A model generated the notes under the pieces. That model was not told the DNA's origin, ran no database searches, and saw only the letters and a program-made list of their open reading frames with translations. Shown here one piece after another: positions 35,930-47,391 of a stretch of DNA of 64,000 nt. The stretch lies in contig CAJFCJ010000010.1 of NCBI GenBank assembly GCA_904063045.1, positions 1,612,001-1,676,000 on the forward strand, written 5' to 3'. Position 1 is the stretch's first letter. Each line of letters begins with the position of its first letter. The DNA comes from Dimorphilus gyrociliatus (taxonomy: Eukaryota; Annelida; Polychaeta; Dinophilidae). Position numbers and translations under genes: made by a program.

Positions 35930-38248
35930 TTATATTATACATATCTTCCTGAGAGCATTTTTTGTTAATATACTTCTTACACCCTCTAAAACTTTCTCTA
36001 TATTTTTAGTATCAACTGCGCAAGTATAAAAGTATTGGCAATCGTGATCCTTATGCAAGTCTCTTCCAGTTTTAGTCTTTTTTGAGGATACTGCTATTTC
36101 CTGTACAGACAATAGGGAAAATATAATGTAATAAACTATTAATATATATCTAATAATTAATAATTTATTTACCATAAACACTCTTTTAATGAAAACTGCT
36201 GTTTTTATAACCTCTTCAGATACTTTTGGTTGTATGCATTGTTTCTTTCCTTTTTTTGTTATAATTGTTTTCGTAGTTGTTTTACACATTGATAAAGAAT
36301 CAACAAAATATTTTCTCTCGCCGTCTGCAGGAAGGGAAAAATTAGAATGATGAGATTTAATAGATTCAATTCTTGTTTTTTATTTTTTTACGACTTACCT
36401 GTTATATCGTTGAATGATTTATACATTTTTTCGTAGAGAGGATAATACTTATGAGAGGTTGGAACTGTTTTAAGTAGACTTTCAATTGAACTACTTCCAG
36501 ACATTATCTTTTCTACTAATAGATCGATTTTATTTATAAAGAGTAGAATAGAGACATCTTTTAAAAATCTACAATTCCATATATGTTCAAATACACCTGT
36601 CGCTTCAAGTAATCTATTTGATTCGAAATCATCTCTAACGTTAACATCGAAAGTTGACGAATCTAATACGAATAGAATTGCGGTTGCTGAATCAAACATT
36701 TGAATCCATTTCTTTCGTTCTCCCCTCTGTCCACCTACATCAAAGACGTGAAATGGAATTTTGAACTTGTTTTCGGTTATTGTAAATTCAATTTTTTGTA
36801 TTGTATTCGTTAAAGTTCTGCAATGGAGGATATCCTGTTCGGTTGGTAGATAATCCTCCCTCCTTATAACGTGTATCTTATCGAGGAAACTGTAAAGAAG
36901 CGACGAAAGAGAGGAATGAATAAATTTAATATTTGTTAACGATTTATATTTATATTATTTATAGTATTTGGCTTAATAATAACAACTTTTGTTTATATGG
37001 AATTTCCTTTAAATAACGCAGTAAATTAACAACGTTTACGACTTTACACTAACTTGTTATTAGTTATAATCTAATAAATAAGGTTATGTATGTCCTGATT
37101 CGTTTCTAGAGTTGTATATTAATGTTATTTTGTTCTATTTTTAGCTGATTATTTCAGAATATCTAGGTATTTAATTAAAAGTTATAAAATATATATTTAT
37201 AGATATTAACTGTACAGTTCATTAGTTTATGATCACTTACTATTTCGCGCAATCGATTAACTGATACTCGGCACTTCTCTTATAGCACTTTAATACTCCC
37301 TTATCCGACCATAAGTTCGATGTGTGATCGTAGAACTCCTGTTAGGTATAGTAACAAAGTTACCTATATGAACAGAATATGAATATATTAAGCAATAACT
37401 TACGTCTGGATATTCAGATGAATCTTCAATACATTTAGTTAAAAGATAATTACTACTCTCCTCTAATTTTTCATCTTCCAATTTTATATCTAAACGTTTC
37501 ATAGCACCAAGAATTGTCTATAGGGTGAAAAAACGAAACTATACATTGTTAATATATACTATATATGTATATATATATATATATATATGTACCAATATAG
37601 AATCTCTAAGGTTTTTTCTTATCCACAATACATTTTGTCTTCTTTCCCTAGAAAATTAAAAAAGAATAGTTATGAAGTGCATATTCTAGGATTAAGAGAT
37701 TTCTTATCAATTGTATCTTTCTATAATAAAGAAAACTAATTTTTTTCAATTATTTAACAATAGAATTTCTAATTATTTCACACGATTTTAAAGATAAATT
37801 TATTTAAAGCTATTTTCTGAATGATTAAAGAACAATTATATCTTAATCAGGAAATTCTATATCAAGTACTTTTTTTTATATTCCCTAAATGTAACTTGAT
37901 AACCAAGGTCATGTATTTCGCTTGTATAGGCTTTTGTTCAAACTGATTATGCAAGTTTATTAATAAAAGAGGAAAGATCTTCACTTACTCTTCACTATAT
38001 CCATTTATATGTATAATTTTCATTTGTTTAGTTATTGTACTTTTTCCTGATTCAGCAATACCTAATAAGTTTATTTATTTATTGATACTTTTGAATAGTT
38101 ATGAATAAATTATGTACAAACCTAATAAAAGAATTTTTATAATGCTTTTTTCTCTTTTGTCAGCTTTCTTTAATTGTTTCGATATCATCTTGTCTCTTTT
38201 CTCGTCTTCCGTTCTACCGATACAACGAAATAATTCTTTTACCGACAT
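35930..38248 (-). CDS. Atypical Gs-like heterotrimeric G-protein alpha subunit
   Basis: Eight minus-strand exons: 38122-38248, 37989-38061, 37593-37647, 37404-37517, 37241-37338, 36399-36889, 36173-36324 and 35930-36100, joined in phase to 426 residues. Closest remembered subtype is Gs: [14 protein letters not shown] and EYQLIDCA match it. Motifs are the P-loop GIAESGKST, switch I arginine in HCRTLT, switch [14 protein letters not shown] with the catalytic Gln, FINKIDLL (NKxD) and TCAVDT. Oddities: there is no Gly2 (start MSVKELFRC), so no N-myristoylation. The P-loop third residue is Ala instead of Gly. About 30 extra residues rich in Lys/Thr ([17 protein letters not shown]) lie before the last exon. 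The C-terminus is LRKICII rather than LRQYELL. It would sit under the plasma membrane and couple a GPCR; effector and receptor cannot be inferred. Confidence 0.9.
37567..37589. repeat. (AT)n microsatellite in G-alpha intron
   Basis: TA-repeat tract a few bases beyond the donor of the 55-nt exon of the G-alpha gene. Confidence 0.85.
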
Positions 38249-39728
38249 GGTCTCTCTCCTTCTTTCGGTTATATAATTGTAACTGCTTATTCCTTTTTCT
38301 CTCTTCTCAGTTGCCTTTAAAAACGAAAATCGAGGCCTTGCCTTATCTCATTCAACTATTTAAGAAATCTATCACTTGATCTATTCTTCTCCCAATGTCG
38401 TTATATAATCTATATGCATTTATATATTTCCCTGTCTATAGTTTATTTCAATTAGTTTGATATAAGTAATTGATATGATTACTCATAAAACAACTTAACC
38501 AGCTTTGTCGGTTCTGTTCCAATTTGAACATTTTATGCGTTTTCATTCAATAACAACCGCCCTCTAGCGGAGTTTGATAAGCTGATTAGCAGTTTTGAAT
38601 ACTTTGATTTTTATATTTATAGTTGAAAAGGATGTTCTTGAAAAACATAGTCAATTTGTTGACCTGATTAAATATCGTTACGTTTTGTCAACTTGAATAG
38701 TATCTATGTATATTTTGCTTAAAAGAAAAAGCTATTTCATTTAATCGCATATACAAATGCAATAATCTCCACTTACAACTATCCGTCTTAATTTTATATA
38801 TGAATATTCATTAGATATATTTCTTGTTAATAATGCTGTGTAACAACAAGCTTTCTGCTCTAGTCAACAATCACAATTTTCTTTCGATAAGATAAAGGAT
38901 ATGTATTAAACGAGATCTGTAATAGATTACGCATGAAGCTATAACTCATATTCATGAATGGAGATATCTACTGCATGTTCTCATTATTTACCTAATGAGA
39001 ATATAAATACTCTAGGCACGATGAATATTATAATAAGAATGATAAATTTAAATGTACTGAGTTTTTAAGACAATATATAAGGCTATAAATAGTCTCCGCA
39101 AATGATGCAACTTTACCAGAATTGACTATGAACGCGTCATAATTTGGTACTCGTTTACCTAACCATTCCGCCCCTCCCCCCACCCCCCTCCCTCCCTTTC
39201 TTCGCAAACTATTCATTTCTTTATTAATCACTTTTGTTTATAAAGTTACGAAGGGAGAGACAACAAAAAGCACCATGAATAAATGAATCGTGACAAAATT
39301 CTACCTATGTTTTTCTATAAAATAAATAAAATTAACCAAAGAAAGCATTTTTAAAAGAAAAACAAAAAGAGATGAGTAGTTATCTTATCTTTTTATTTTC
39401 GTATATTGAATAAATAATCATATCGTACTTTATTTCAACATGATAAGTTTTCATCTTTATATATTTATGTATTATATGTGTTTTAGAATATACGTAGTTA
39501 AACAAAATGGCTAACGATTTGAATATTTTGCAAGCATAAATTAGCATAAATAGAGTGTGCAAGTACAAATGAATAATATTTTTAATGTTGATCCTCTTTT
39601 TAAGTGTTTTTATTTTATTTTTGACAGAAGTATGTCAATTTATAAAATATCCAAAACATCTGTGACACAGTTTAGGATACAACGCATTAGTAATAGACGA
39701 TTATTAACGAATACATTAAAGATTGTTT
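38249..39728. other. Intergenic region, ~1.5 kb
   Basis: No gene recognised. A C-rich run (about 39168-39197, plus strand) stands out from the AT-rich background; the minus-strand frame across it is low-complexity. Confidence 0.5.
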
Positions 39729-40781
39729 TCAATTCGATTGAAATGAAGATGATATTTCTCCAGTTGAACGTCGATTCTTTGAAAATAATTTTTTGAGTTC
39801 AATTCGAAATTTCGATCCAGTTAAGGTGTAAATAAAAAAGTTTGCGCAATTATTGGTGGCAGATAAGGCTCTTAATGAACGTCCCAAAATATATATTGTA
39901 TTGCTTTCCTGAGTGGTTGCCGTGTCCCAAAATCCATAAAAATGAACAAATAATAAAGTTATACAAATCGGTAATGTTGATATTATAAAATATGTTGAGA
40001 TAAATATTAAGGTTAAAGTCATTGTCGTATTATTTTTATTGGCTTTAGAAGAATCCGAAGTTAGAGTTTTCCTTACTTTTATTGCTCTTGAAAAATTGAT
40101 TAAAATTGAAACATTGACAATAATCATAATGAACGAAGGTATCAATGAAAATATTAAACCATCCATTGGTAAAGTAATGTCGTATAGGATGAAAGCATTC
40201 AATTTCTTCTTACTCGTACACAATAGTAATGAATTCCATTTGTTTAATGGTTCCACCCGAAAGCGTACAGTATCAATAAGATAATAGAAAGGATGATATA
40301 ATATGAGAAAGAATAGTATTATTAGGATACATGTAACCTTGGATCGAAACTTTGTAGAGATTAAATTGGCTTTTGTAGGGAGGAATATGTGTATACTTCG
40401 ATCTATTGTCATTGCAACAATCAGCCAAGAACAAACACTTCCGCTAGTGAATACTATTTGAGATATAAAACTACACATGAAATACCTTAAAACTGGTGCT
40501 GATAAATGATCTAAAAAGCCTAGAAAAGATGATATTGGAAAAATAACACAATTGGAGAACAAAGCAAAAGTATCAACAACAGCCAGAAATCTTATATAAA
40601 TCGACATTGTTGTTCCATTCATTGAGTTTTTACTGAAGATAATAAAACTTAGAATATTACCAATTGTACCAATGATAAATAGAATGCCAGATAAAACAGC
40701 CACACTTATATTGACATCCTTCGCTTCAGGAAAGAGAATTTTAGGAGGTAAAAACAAGGTTTTATTTAAACTGCTATTCAT
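39729..40781 (-). CDS. Class A GPCR, peptide/FMRFamide-receptor-like, intronless
   Basis: 350-residue seven-transmembrane receptor in one exon. N-terminal tail with N-glycosylation sequons (N2, N6) and an FPEAK motif shared with the two neighbouring receptors. TM1 has GTIGNILSF (class A GN), TM2 FLAVVD (LxxxD). The TM3 end has TIDRSIHIFLP at residues 125-135, so the DRY motif is DRS here. TM6 contains ISTLPICI and TM7 ATNNCANFFIY, with no Pro where NPxxY is usual. The C-terminal tail is short and basic/Ser-rich (KKLFSKNRRSTGE). The ligand is unknown; placement in FMRFamide-like receptors is by overall look. The gene is divergent from the receptor at 41370. Confidence 0.85.
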   Translation of the reverse strand: MNSSLNKTLFLPPKILFPEAKDVNISVAVLSGILFIIGTIGNILSFIIFSKNSMNGTTMSIYIRFLAVVDTFALFSNCVIFPISSFLGFLDHLSAPVLRYFMCSFISQIVFTSGSVCSWLIVAMTIDRSIHIFLPTKANLISTKFRSKVTCILIILFFLILYHPFYYLIDTVRFRVEPLNKWNSLLLCTSKKKLNAFILYDITLPMDGLIFSLIPSFIMIIVNVSILINFSRAIKVRKTLTSDSSKANKNNTTMTLTLIFISTYFIISTLPICITLLFVHFYGFWDTATTQESNTIYILGRSLRALSATNNCANFFIYTLTGSKFRIELKKLFSKNRRSTGEISSSFQSN

Positions 40782-41369
40782 TTTTTGTTGCTTTAAATGT
40801 TTTTACTGTTTATTTCAAAAATCTATATGGCTTTATATAACATTTTATAGTCTTTTGATTTTAATTAACCGCAGGCGTTAGCTAACTCTTTTGCACGATC
40901 TTCCTTTCTTCTCTTTTATGAAAAAGAATATGTAATTAAGAGGATATATACGAACTTATAATGCAGAGAAACATATCCTCAAACATAAATTGCCCTGAGG
41001 GAATGGGTAAGGAAGAGGGAGAGTATAAGAGTATAAAATTTTCCTCCTGTTCTTTACGCTCTATAATGAATCTTATGTGACGTAAACGAATTTGTTAGGA
41101 CTTCTTTTTCTTTCCAAGTTTATCTAAATAGAGAGAAGGTAGGAAAATTGGTTGGGACGGTTGATTGAAATATATAGGATAAGAAAGTACATTCTCTGAC
41201 AGACCTTTTATTTATTAAGAAAGTCTAACAACTGGGAAAAATATATAGATACATAAATATATTTTTCCCTCCATTTGTCTCATTTGATTTGTCTGCTTAT
41301 CATAAAACACTTTCTTCTTGTTTCTTCTTCTTCTTCTTCTTCTTCTATTCTTAGCTGAATGTCCAAGAT
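40782..41369. promoter_or_regulatory. Divergent promoter region between GPCR genes
   Basis: These 588 bp lie between two head-to-head receptor genes. A TTC microsatellite (41311-41349) followed by a TTAG lies 15 bases before ATG 41370 and resembles a 3' splice acceptor, so a 5' UTR intron or a spliced leader site is possible. A TATAAAA-like box lies near 41033. Confidence 0.45.
41311..41349. repeat. (TTC)n tract upstream of GPCR 2
   Basis: Pyrimidine-only TTC units just 5' of the ATG at 41370, followed by TTAG. Confidence 0.85.
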
Positions 41370-42452
41370 ATGAATAATACAAATTTCTCTATAATTGATA
41401 ATTTTACATCGACCGTTAAACAAGATGAAGAAGTAATATTTCCAGAAGCGAAATATGTCGTTATTGGCTTAACAATATTTTCTATTAGCATATTTAATAT
41501 TGGACTTGTTGGAAATATCTTCAGTTTTATAGTCTATAATAAGTCATCAATGAATATTACTACCTGGTCTATATACGTAAGATATTTAGCAATATGGGAT
41601 TCAATTAATTTAGTTTTTAATTTATTGCTACCTACAATAAGACTTTATCTTGGCTTTTTAAATTTTTCACAAGTCATTCTATTATATTTTCCTTGCACAA
41701 TAACCTTATACGGAGCATACTTGAGTTATGGAATAAGCAGCTGGACCATTATTATGATGACACTTGACAGAAGTATCCATGTTTTCCTTCCGACAAAAGC
41801 TAATACTATTTGCACAAAGTTTAGATCAAAAACTATATGTATAACTATTAGCGCCATTTTAATACTTTTTTATCATTCAATACTCTACTCATTCGATAGG
41901 GTAAAACTTCAAATTCATGAAAATAATCCTTGGAACATAGCTATTAACTGTAAAGCAAAAACACCTGTTTTTCATTTTCTAATTTACAGAGTATATTCAA
42001 CAGTGGATACTTTCATTTCAACCGCTTTAACAGCACTTTTAACTTTTTTCATAAATATGGTAATGGCTATTGGTCTTTTTAGATCAAGAGTGAAAAGGAG
42101 AGCATTAATACAATCTAATAATATAAACAATATGAAATCTAATAAGAAAACAATAACTCTACTATTAATATCAATGTATTTTATAATTTCAACTGGTCCC
42201 TATACTATTTTAATAGTATTAATTCAGAATAGAGGATACTGGGAAAATGGTAGCGATGATGAGTTTAAAAAGTTAACAATATTGTCTCAATCATTAGCTT
42301 TTCTAGCAGCGACAAACAGCGCCATTAATTTTTATTTCTATATTTCAACTGGTGTGAAATTCCGTAAAGAATTTAATAAGCTGATTGGAAGGAAAAGTAT
42401 CAGAAGTAAAGAAGAATCGTACCAGTCAAAATCGTATTTGACGAATAGTTGA
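41370..42452 (+). CDS. Class A GPCR, paralogue 2, intronless
   Basis: 360 residues, seven transmembrane segments, single exon. The N-terminus has sequons (NNT, NFS, NFT) and the shared FPEAK. TM1 has GLVGNIFSF, and TM3 ends TLDRSIHVFLPTKAN (residues 132-146), again DRS in place of DRY. The third loop is basic (RSRVKRRAL). TM7 is ATNSAINFYFY, lacking the NPxxY proline. It is clearly homologous to the receptors at 39729-40781 and 42509-43558. The stop codon is 56 bp before the ATG of the third receptor. Confidence 0.87.
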   Translation: MNNTNFSIIDNFTSTVKQDEEVIFPEAKYVVIGLTIFSISIFNIGLVGNIFSFIVYNKSSMNITTWSIYVRYLAIWDSINLVFNLLLPTIRLYLGFLNFSQVILLYFPCTITLYGAYLSYGISSWTIIMMTLDRSIHVFLPTKANTICTKFRSKTICITISAILILFYHSILYSFDRVKLQIHENNPWNIAINCKAKTPVFHFLIYRVYSTVDTFISTALTALLTFFINMVMAIGLFRSRVKRRALIQSNNINNMKSNKKTITLLLISMYFIISTGPYTILIVLIQNRGYWENGSDDEFKKLTILSQSLAFLAATNSAINFYFYISTGVKFRKEFNKLIGRKSIRSKEESYQSKSYLTNS

Positions 42453-42473
42453 ATAGAATATTTTTGAACTTAA

Positions 42474-42503
42474 CTTTCTCTCTTTCTCTCTCTCTCTCTC
42501 TCT
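42474..42503. repeat. (CT)n tract between GPCR 2 and GPCR 3
   Basis: CT microsatellite occupying more than half of the 56-bp gap between two coding sequences. Confidence 0.9.
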
Positions 42504-42508
42504 ACTCT

Positions 42509-43558
42509 ATGAAAATGAATAATGTAACGAAATCTCCATCTAATACAGATCTTATATTTCCAGAAGCTAAAAATTTTGGAATATCATTAATAACTTTTTC
42601 TTTCTTAATTCTAATACTTGGAACGATTGGCAATATTCTTAGCTTTAAAGTTTTCAGTAAAGAATCAATGAATAAAAATACATTTTCCGTATTCGTTAGA
42701 TTCCTGGCTGTTGTGGATACTGGAGTATTAATATTTACTGTTCTATTTGGTTGTCAAATGCTACTTGGATTCTTCTATGTACATAAATTGGTAATAACTT
42801 ATTTTTTTTGCGCAACAACCTACTATGGTCAGTTTATGCTTGGACATTCGTCCAGTTGGTTAGTTGTAGCTATGACAATAGATCGAAGTATTCACGTACT
42901 CTATCCAACCACATCTAAAACTATATCAACAAAATATCGAGCCAAAGCTATTTGTACTTGTATTATTGTCTTTTTCTCGTTACTTTATATTTTCTTCTTT
43001 TACGCTTTTAGTTCAGCGAATATAACAGTCCAACCCAATAATGAATGGTCCGCTACATTATATTGTGTGGGTAGAGATGAGGGATTTGAATATTTTTTAT
43101 ATCAGTATGTCGGATTCTTTGACGTTCTGGCTTACACCCTTATACCTTCAATAATAATTGCCATTTTTAATATTCTAATCATAAATACATTGATAAAAGC
43201 AAGAAAAAGGAGAAAGACAATGACTCAAGATAAACTAAAGAGCGACAGAAAATCAAATCAGATGACAATAATGCTTGTCTTTGTTTCAACCTATCTAATG
43301 ATTGCTACCTTGCCAGTTGGAATACTATCAAGGTATCTACAACAAAATGAAACTTGGAAATATGGTTCTATTGAAATAGTAAATAAATTGATAATAATCA
43401 CTAGAATTTTAAATATGTTTGCAGCCACGAATAGCGCAATTAATTTTTATATTTATTTTGCAAGTGGTGGGAAATTTAGAAGAGAGGTTTATTTGCTTTT
43501 TGATAATAAGAAAACGAAAGAAACATTTACAAGCATCTCATCTATATCATCAAAATGA
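42509..43558 (+). CDS. Class A GPCR, paralogue 3, intronless
   Basis: 349 residues from ATG 42509 (a second Met is 2 codons later). A longer reading from a TTG at 42449 would overlap the preceding stop and translate a CT microsatellite, so it is rejected. It has FPEAK near the N-terminus, TM1 GTIGNILSF, TM3 end TIDRSIHVLYP (DRS for DRY), basic third loop KARKRRKTM, TM6 IATLPVGI and TM7 ATNSAINFYIY. It shares the unusual motif set of the two neighbours. Ligand unknown. Confidence 0.86.
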   Translation: MKMNNVTKSPSNTDLIFPEAKNFGISLITFSFLILILGTIGNILSFKVFSKESMNKNTFSVFVRFLAVVDTGVLIFTVLFGCQMLLGFFYVHKLVITYFFCATTYYGQFMLGHSSSWLVVAMTIDRSIHVLYPTTSKTISTKYRAKAICTCIIVFFSLLYIFFFYAFSSANITVQPNNEWSATLYCVGRDEGFEYFLYQYVGFFDVLAYTLIPSIIIAIFNILIINTLIKARKRRKTMTQDKLKSDRKSNQMTIMLVFVSTYLMIATLPVGILSRYLQQNETWKYGSIEIVNKLIIITRILNMFAATNSAINFYIYFASGGKFRREVYLLFDNKKTKETFTSISSISSK

Positions 43559-46500
43559 AATTATTTGTATTGTAACATAAATATTTGCATACTCTATTCA
43601 TGTATATAAACAGGTTTACAGTATACATTCACTTTGTTTGTCATTGTAATGCTATTGTAATTTGTAACATGGAATAGAAAGAGCTAGAAAAGGATTACAA
43701 GTATATTTCTTTGTTTTAATCAAGTTTTAGCAAAGTAAACTTAATTTTGGCACTTAATATTTTTTAATATGGGGAATAGACAGTTGTTGAAATTGTAATT
43801 GATTGATCTTAGTTGTATTTAATATATAATATATTAGAATAGATTGGACTTAATCATTGACTTATACAATATATACATATAGGAATAAAATCTAAAATTA
43901 GAATATGTACTATAAGTTTGCCACTAAATCTCTTGCACTAGAGCTATATATAAAAAGAAATATTACGAAATAATCATTACAATATGGATTATTTCTAAAA
44001 ATACATCATCTTAAATACCTATGACTTGATATCTTTGATATCTTTTTCTTTATTAGGATAGTGAAGAGTTTATTACATATAATTAAGACATATTATTGTA
44101 TTCGTAAAAAAAAAAGGACAATAATAGACAAATATTACTCTTTTCTTATCAGCTATCTCGTGCTAATTATCATTTAATTGTATTTTTCCTCCTTATTTCC
44201 TCAACTTTTACTTATCTCGATTAATTTTTAGCATGATACATTAATTTGTTATTTGTAATACTTCTCTTTTCTATATTATCTTTTCAATGCTGTAAGAGTA
44301 TAAGATGAAATAAAATTAAAAATTCGGTTTTTCTGTAAGAATAGTTTCGTAAAGGTGTCCAAGAATAGAAACTACTTTACATGATAAACTTAAAAGATAA
44401 ATAGAATTTAATAGAGGTTGCAAAGAAGAAGAAAACTAGGTTTCGCTTTTTTTTAGTAACTCTAAATTAATAAAGAAAGCACTGGAAAAAGGAAAGAGAT
44501 GTGGAAAATAAGTCTAAATTTTACATAAAAAAGCACGTTTACTTTTTGAAAGCTATTTCCGAGAAATAATTACTACAATTTGCTGATTGGCTAACAAAAA
44601 CTGTGAGATTTCATAGTCTGTTGTTAATTTTCACTAACTTTATAGATTAATGAAATGCTGTATACGGTATTCTAAATATATATAAACAACGATAGACTGC
44701 TTTTATTTAACAAATGATGATTTTCGCAAATTTCTAACATCCGTTTATTATTAAAATACAACTATGTTCTTTTGTTTTCCATACTAGATAATTTTTTACT
44801 TGATATCCTATTCCAATCGGTATTTGTTTTGTTGGAGAGAGAGCAAGTGTAGTTTAGTGATTTAATTGGAGCGAATACCAAGTATAGTATGACGTAGTTG
44901 TAATCAGTCCATCCGTAGTTTATCTTATCAATATGTCTATATTAAGAAAAATTTACAGAGAATAGGAAAAAGGAGAAAGAGTGTGTGTGACCGTGTCTAT
45001 TATTATTATATTTAGATGAGAGGGTGCGTGAGCAGAGGACGGAGTGAGTGAATGAGTGAGTAGTGAATATGAATTAGTGAAGAGACTGAAATGGAAAGAG
45101 AGATACATAGAGATAGAAGTCGAGATAGGAAGAAAACATGGGAGGAGGGAAATTCACAGATAGAAATCAAAATGAACTATCAAACGAATAAATCAGTATT
45201 TAAGATTAAAAGTAGTTAAAAATTTTGCATTGAATACACCAATTACATTTACTAAGTAGAACAATGAAATAGATACCAACACACTCTAATTACATATATA
45301 TATATAAATTTATATATTTTTATAAATAGTACGTAAGGAGAAAAACTAGGAAAGGGGTGGATAGGTGGGCGTTATATCTTGACCGAATTTATGTTATAGC
45401 TTGCCCTTCGTTTTCTCTGTTATAATAAGAAATATTATAATAATTTAATAATATAATTACCATTAAGGATAGCTATATTACACGGTATATATATATATAT
45501 ACATCTAAATTATATAGAATTAATAGCTATAGGCTGTTTTTAAGAAATGATTTTATATTACTAAATATATACACGTATTTAGGAGAAGACAGTATTTGCA
45601 TGTGAAAATTCAATTTAGAGAAATACTTCTTTTCTCCAACAAAATCAATAGTCAAATAATCTAAGAGTAGCAAATATATAATAGGCATATTAGTGCTTGA
45701 ATTAAATTAGGTTAATTTTTAAGATTACTATTCGATACGATCAAAGTACTCTTTCTCTCTTTTGACGGTAGATGGCATTTCAATTTTGAAATATATATAT
45801 ACTGTATATATAGATAAAAATATTTATGTAAATGTACTCCAGTTTTATAGAAAAATAACAATACGATATTCAATTAAAATCCATTAGAGAAAAAGAGTTT
45901 AAACTTCTCTTTTAAATACTAGAAATAAGAATTTTCTTGACCTAAAAAAAATTCTAAACTTGTTGTATTTTTAAAGATTGAATACAATACTTAAATTCAT
46001 TACGCATAGTGTTATATTTATGCGAAAGTATAATGTATATGCATATTACAATGTTAGTAAATGGTGAGTTGTTGTTTAAAGAGGGCTGGAAAAAAATTGT
46101 ATAGGTGTATATCTATTACAAAATAAACAGAAAACAGTCTAGTCTATTGATACGAAAAACATATACATTACGAATGCTTTGACTCTTTTTTTTGTTGGTG
46201 TAAAACTTACTGCCTGTTAACACAGTTTTTTTTTTATAATGATTTAACTCAAGTAGATGTTTGTTTTTTACTCCCTTTTCCAAATAGACGATATATAAGT
46301 CAATATGAAAATAGTCTAAAGTAAGCATTAACATATAATAAATTCTCCCAAATCTGTACAACAGTGTTTATTCGGTTTATGCTTCAGCTAAATTAAAAAG
46401 TAAATATTGAATTTTCTCAGATTTATTTCTATTGTTTTATGAATTACTGAAGTTTTATTTGGAAAACTCTAGAAGGATAACAATAAATTTCGAATTAAAA

Positions 46501-47391
46501 TCGAGAAATGCCAAATTGGATAAGAGGAAACGGAAACGCCCAAAGCATTTGTATTAAGTATGATGATTGGCTGATATTAGAATCACTTCACCAATGAACG
46601 ACCGGAAAACTTTTTGCGAAAAAAATATAAACTGTCATGGCGAATGCGATGCAAATCTTCGATAGGACTCATGGATTGGTAATCATTTTTTATAATTATA
46701 TCCGTGTTTTTTTTAAATTATATATTCATCGAGTTAATAACCGAGCTCATATATTCGCTGTCCATTAATTTATCAGAGCGGACAGTTTGCCCGATTCCGT
46801 ATAAAACGAATTTTTATCACCCGGTTCAGCATCTTTGTGTAGTATGCTGAATAAATTTATAAATCGTACAATCTGTGAAGCTTAGACATTTAAGAAGCAT
46901 AGTTACCTTAATACTTACTAAATTTAGGGCTAAAGAGAATTGTTTTTTTTACGTGAAATTATATAATAACGTGTGAGAATAGTCGTTGACTAATTGGCAG
47001 TTGGAAGAGTAAACAAAATAAAAAGAGGATTAAAATTGTGTATATACCTTGGCAAGTGTACTATTACAAATTCATGCCTTAACTGTCAACCTGCAGGAAG
47101 ATTTAATAAAAGAAAGCGAAAGACTTCAAAAACGTTCTGCTTATCTAAATAACAAATCGGAGTTCAAACATAACACGCCTGCTAACGATTTATTGATAAT
47201 GTATTTTTTTATCTGATTGATGCATACTCGATTTTTCTCTTTAAAAAGGTTCTTTAAGAGCCTTACTCAAATATTAGTAAAGTAGATAAATTGTAGTTGA
47301 CAGATCGATTGCCGAATAATGAAATACGTAAAGTAGATTTATCGCACTTTATTTAAAAATTTTTCTCTTATCTTTTTAGAGTAACTAACAG
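43559..47391. other. Gene-poor interval upstream of RERE
   Basis: About 3.8 kb without a supportable protein exon; AT-rich with scattered TA tracts. CCAAT-like boxes (gattggctg near 46563, accaatgaac near 46590) precede a 14-codon ATG stretch at 46652-46693 followed by a GTAATC donor-like site. This could be a first exon or 5' leader of the RERE gene, but its joining to later exons could not be shown. Confidence 0.4.

Noticed and set aside
42449-42508. N-terminal extension of GPCR 3 from a TTG
   Set aside because: Non-ATG start overlapping the previous stop codon and translating a CT microsatellite.
46652-46693. ATG stretch with donor-like site as first RERE exon
   Set aside because: Phase 0 end does not fit the exon at 47392, which needs one leading base; no intermediate exon could be joined, so it is only mentioned as a possible leader.
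47097-47210. Frame after a CTGCAG acceptor (starts EDLIKESERL)
   Set aside because: No usable donor that connects in frame with later RERE exons; no family similarity.
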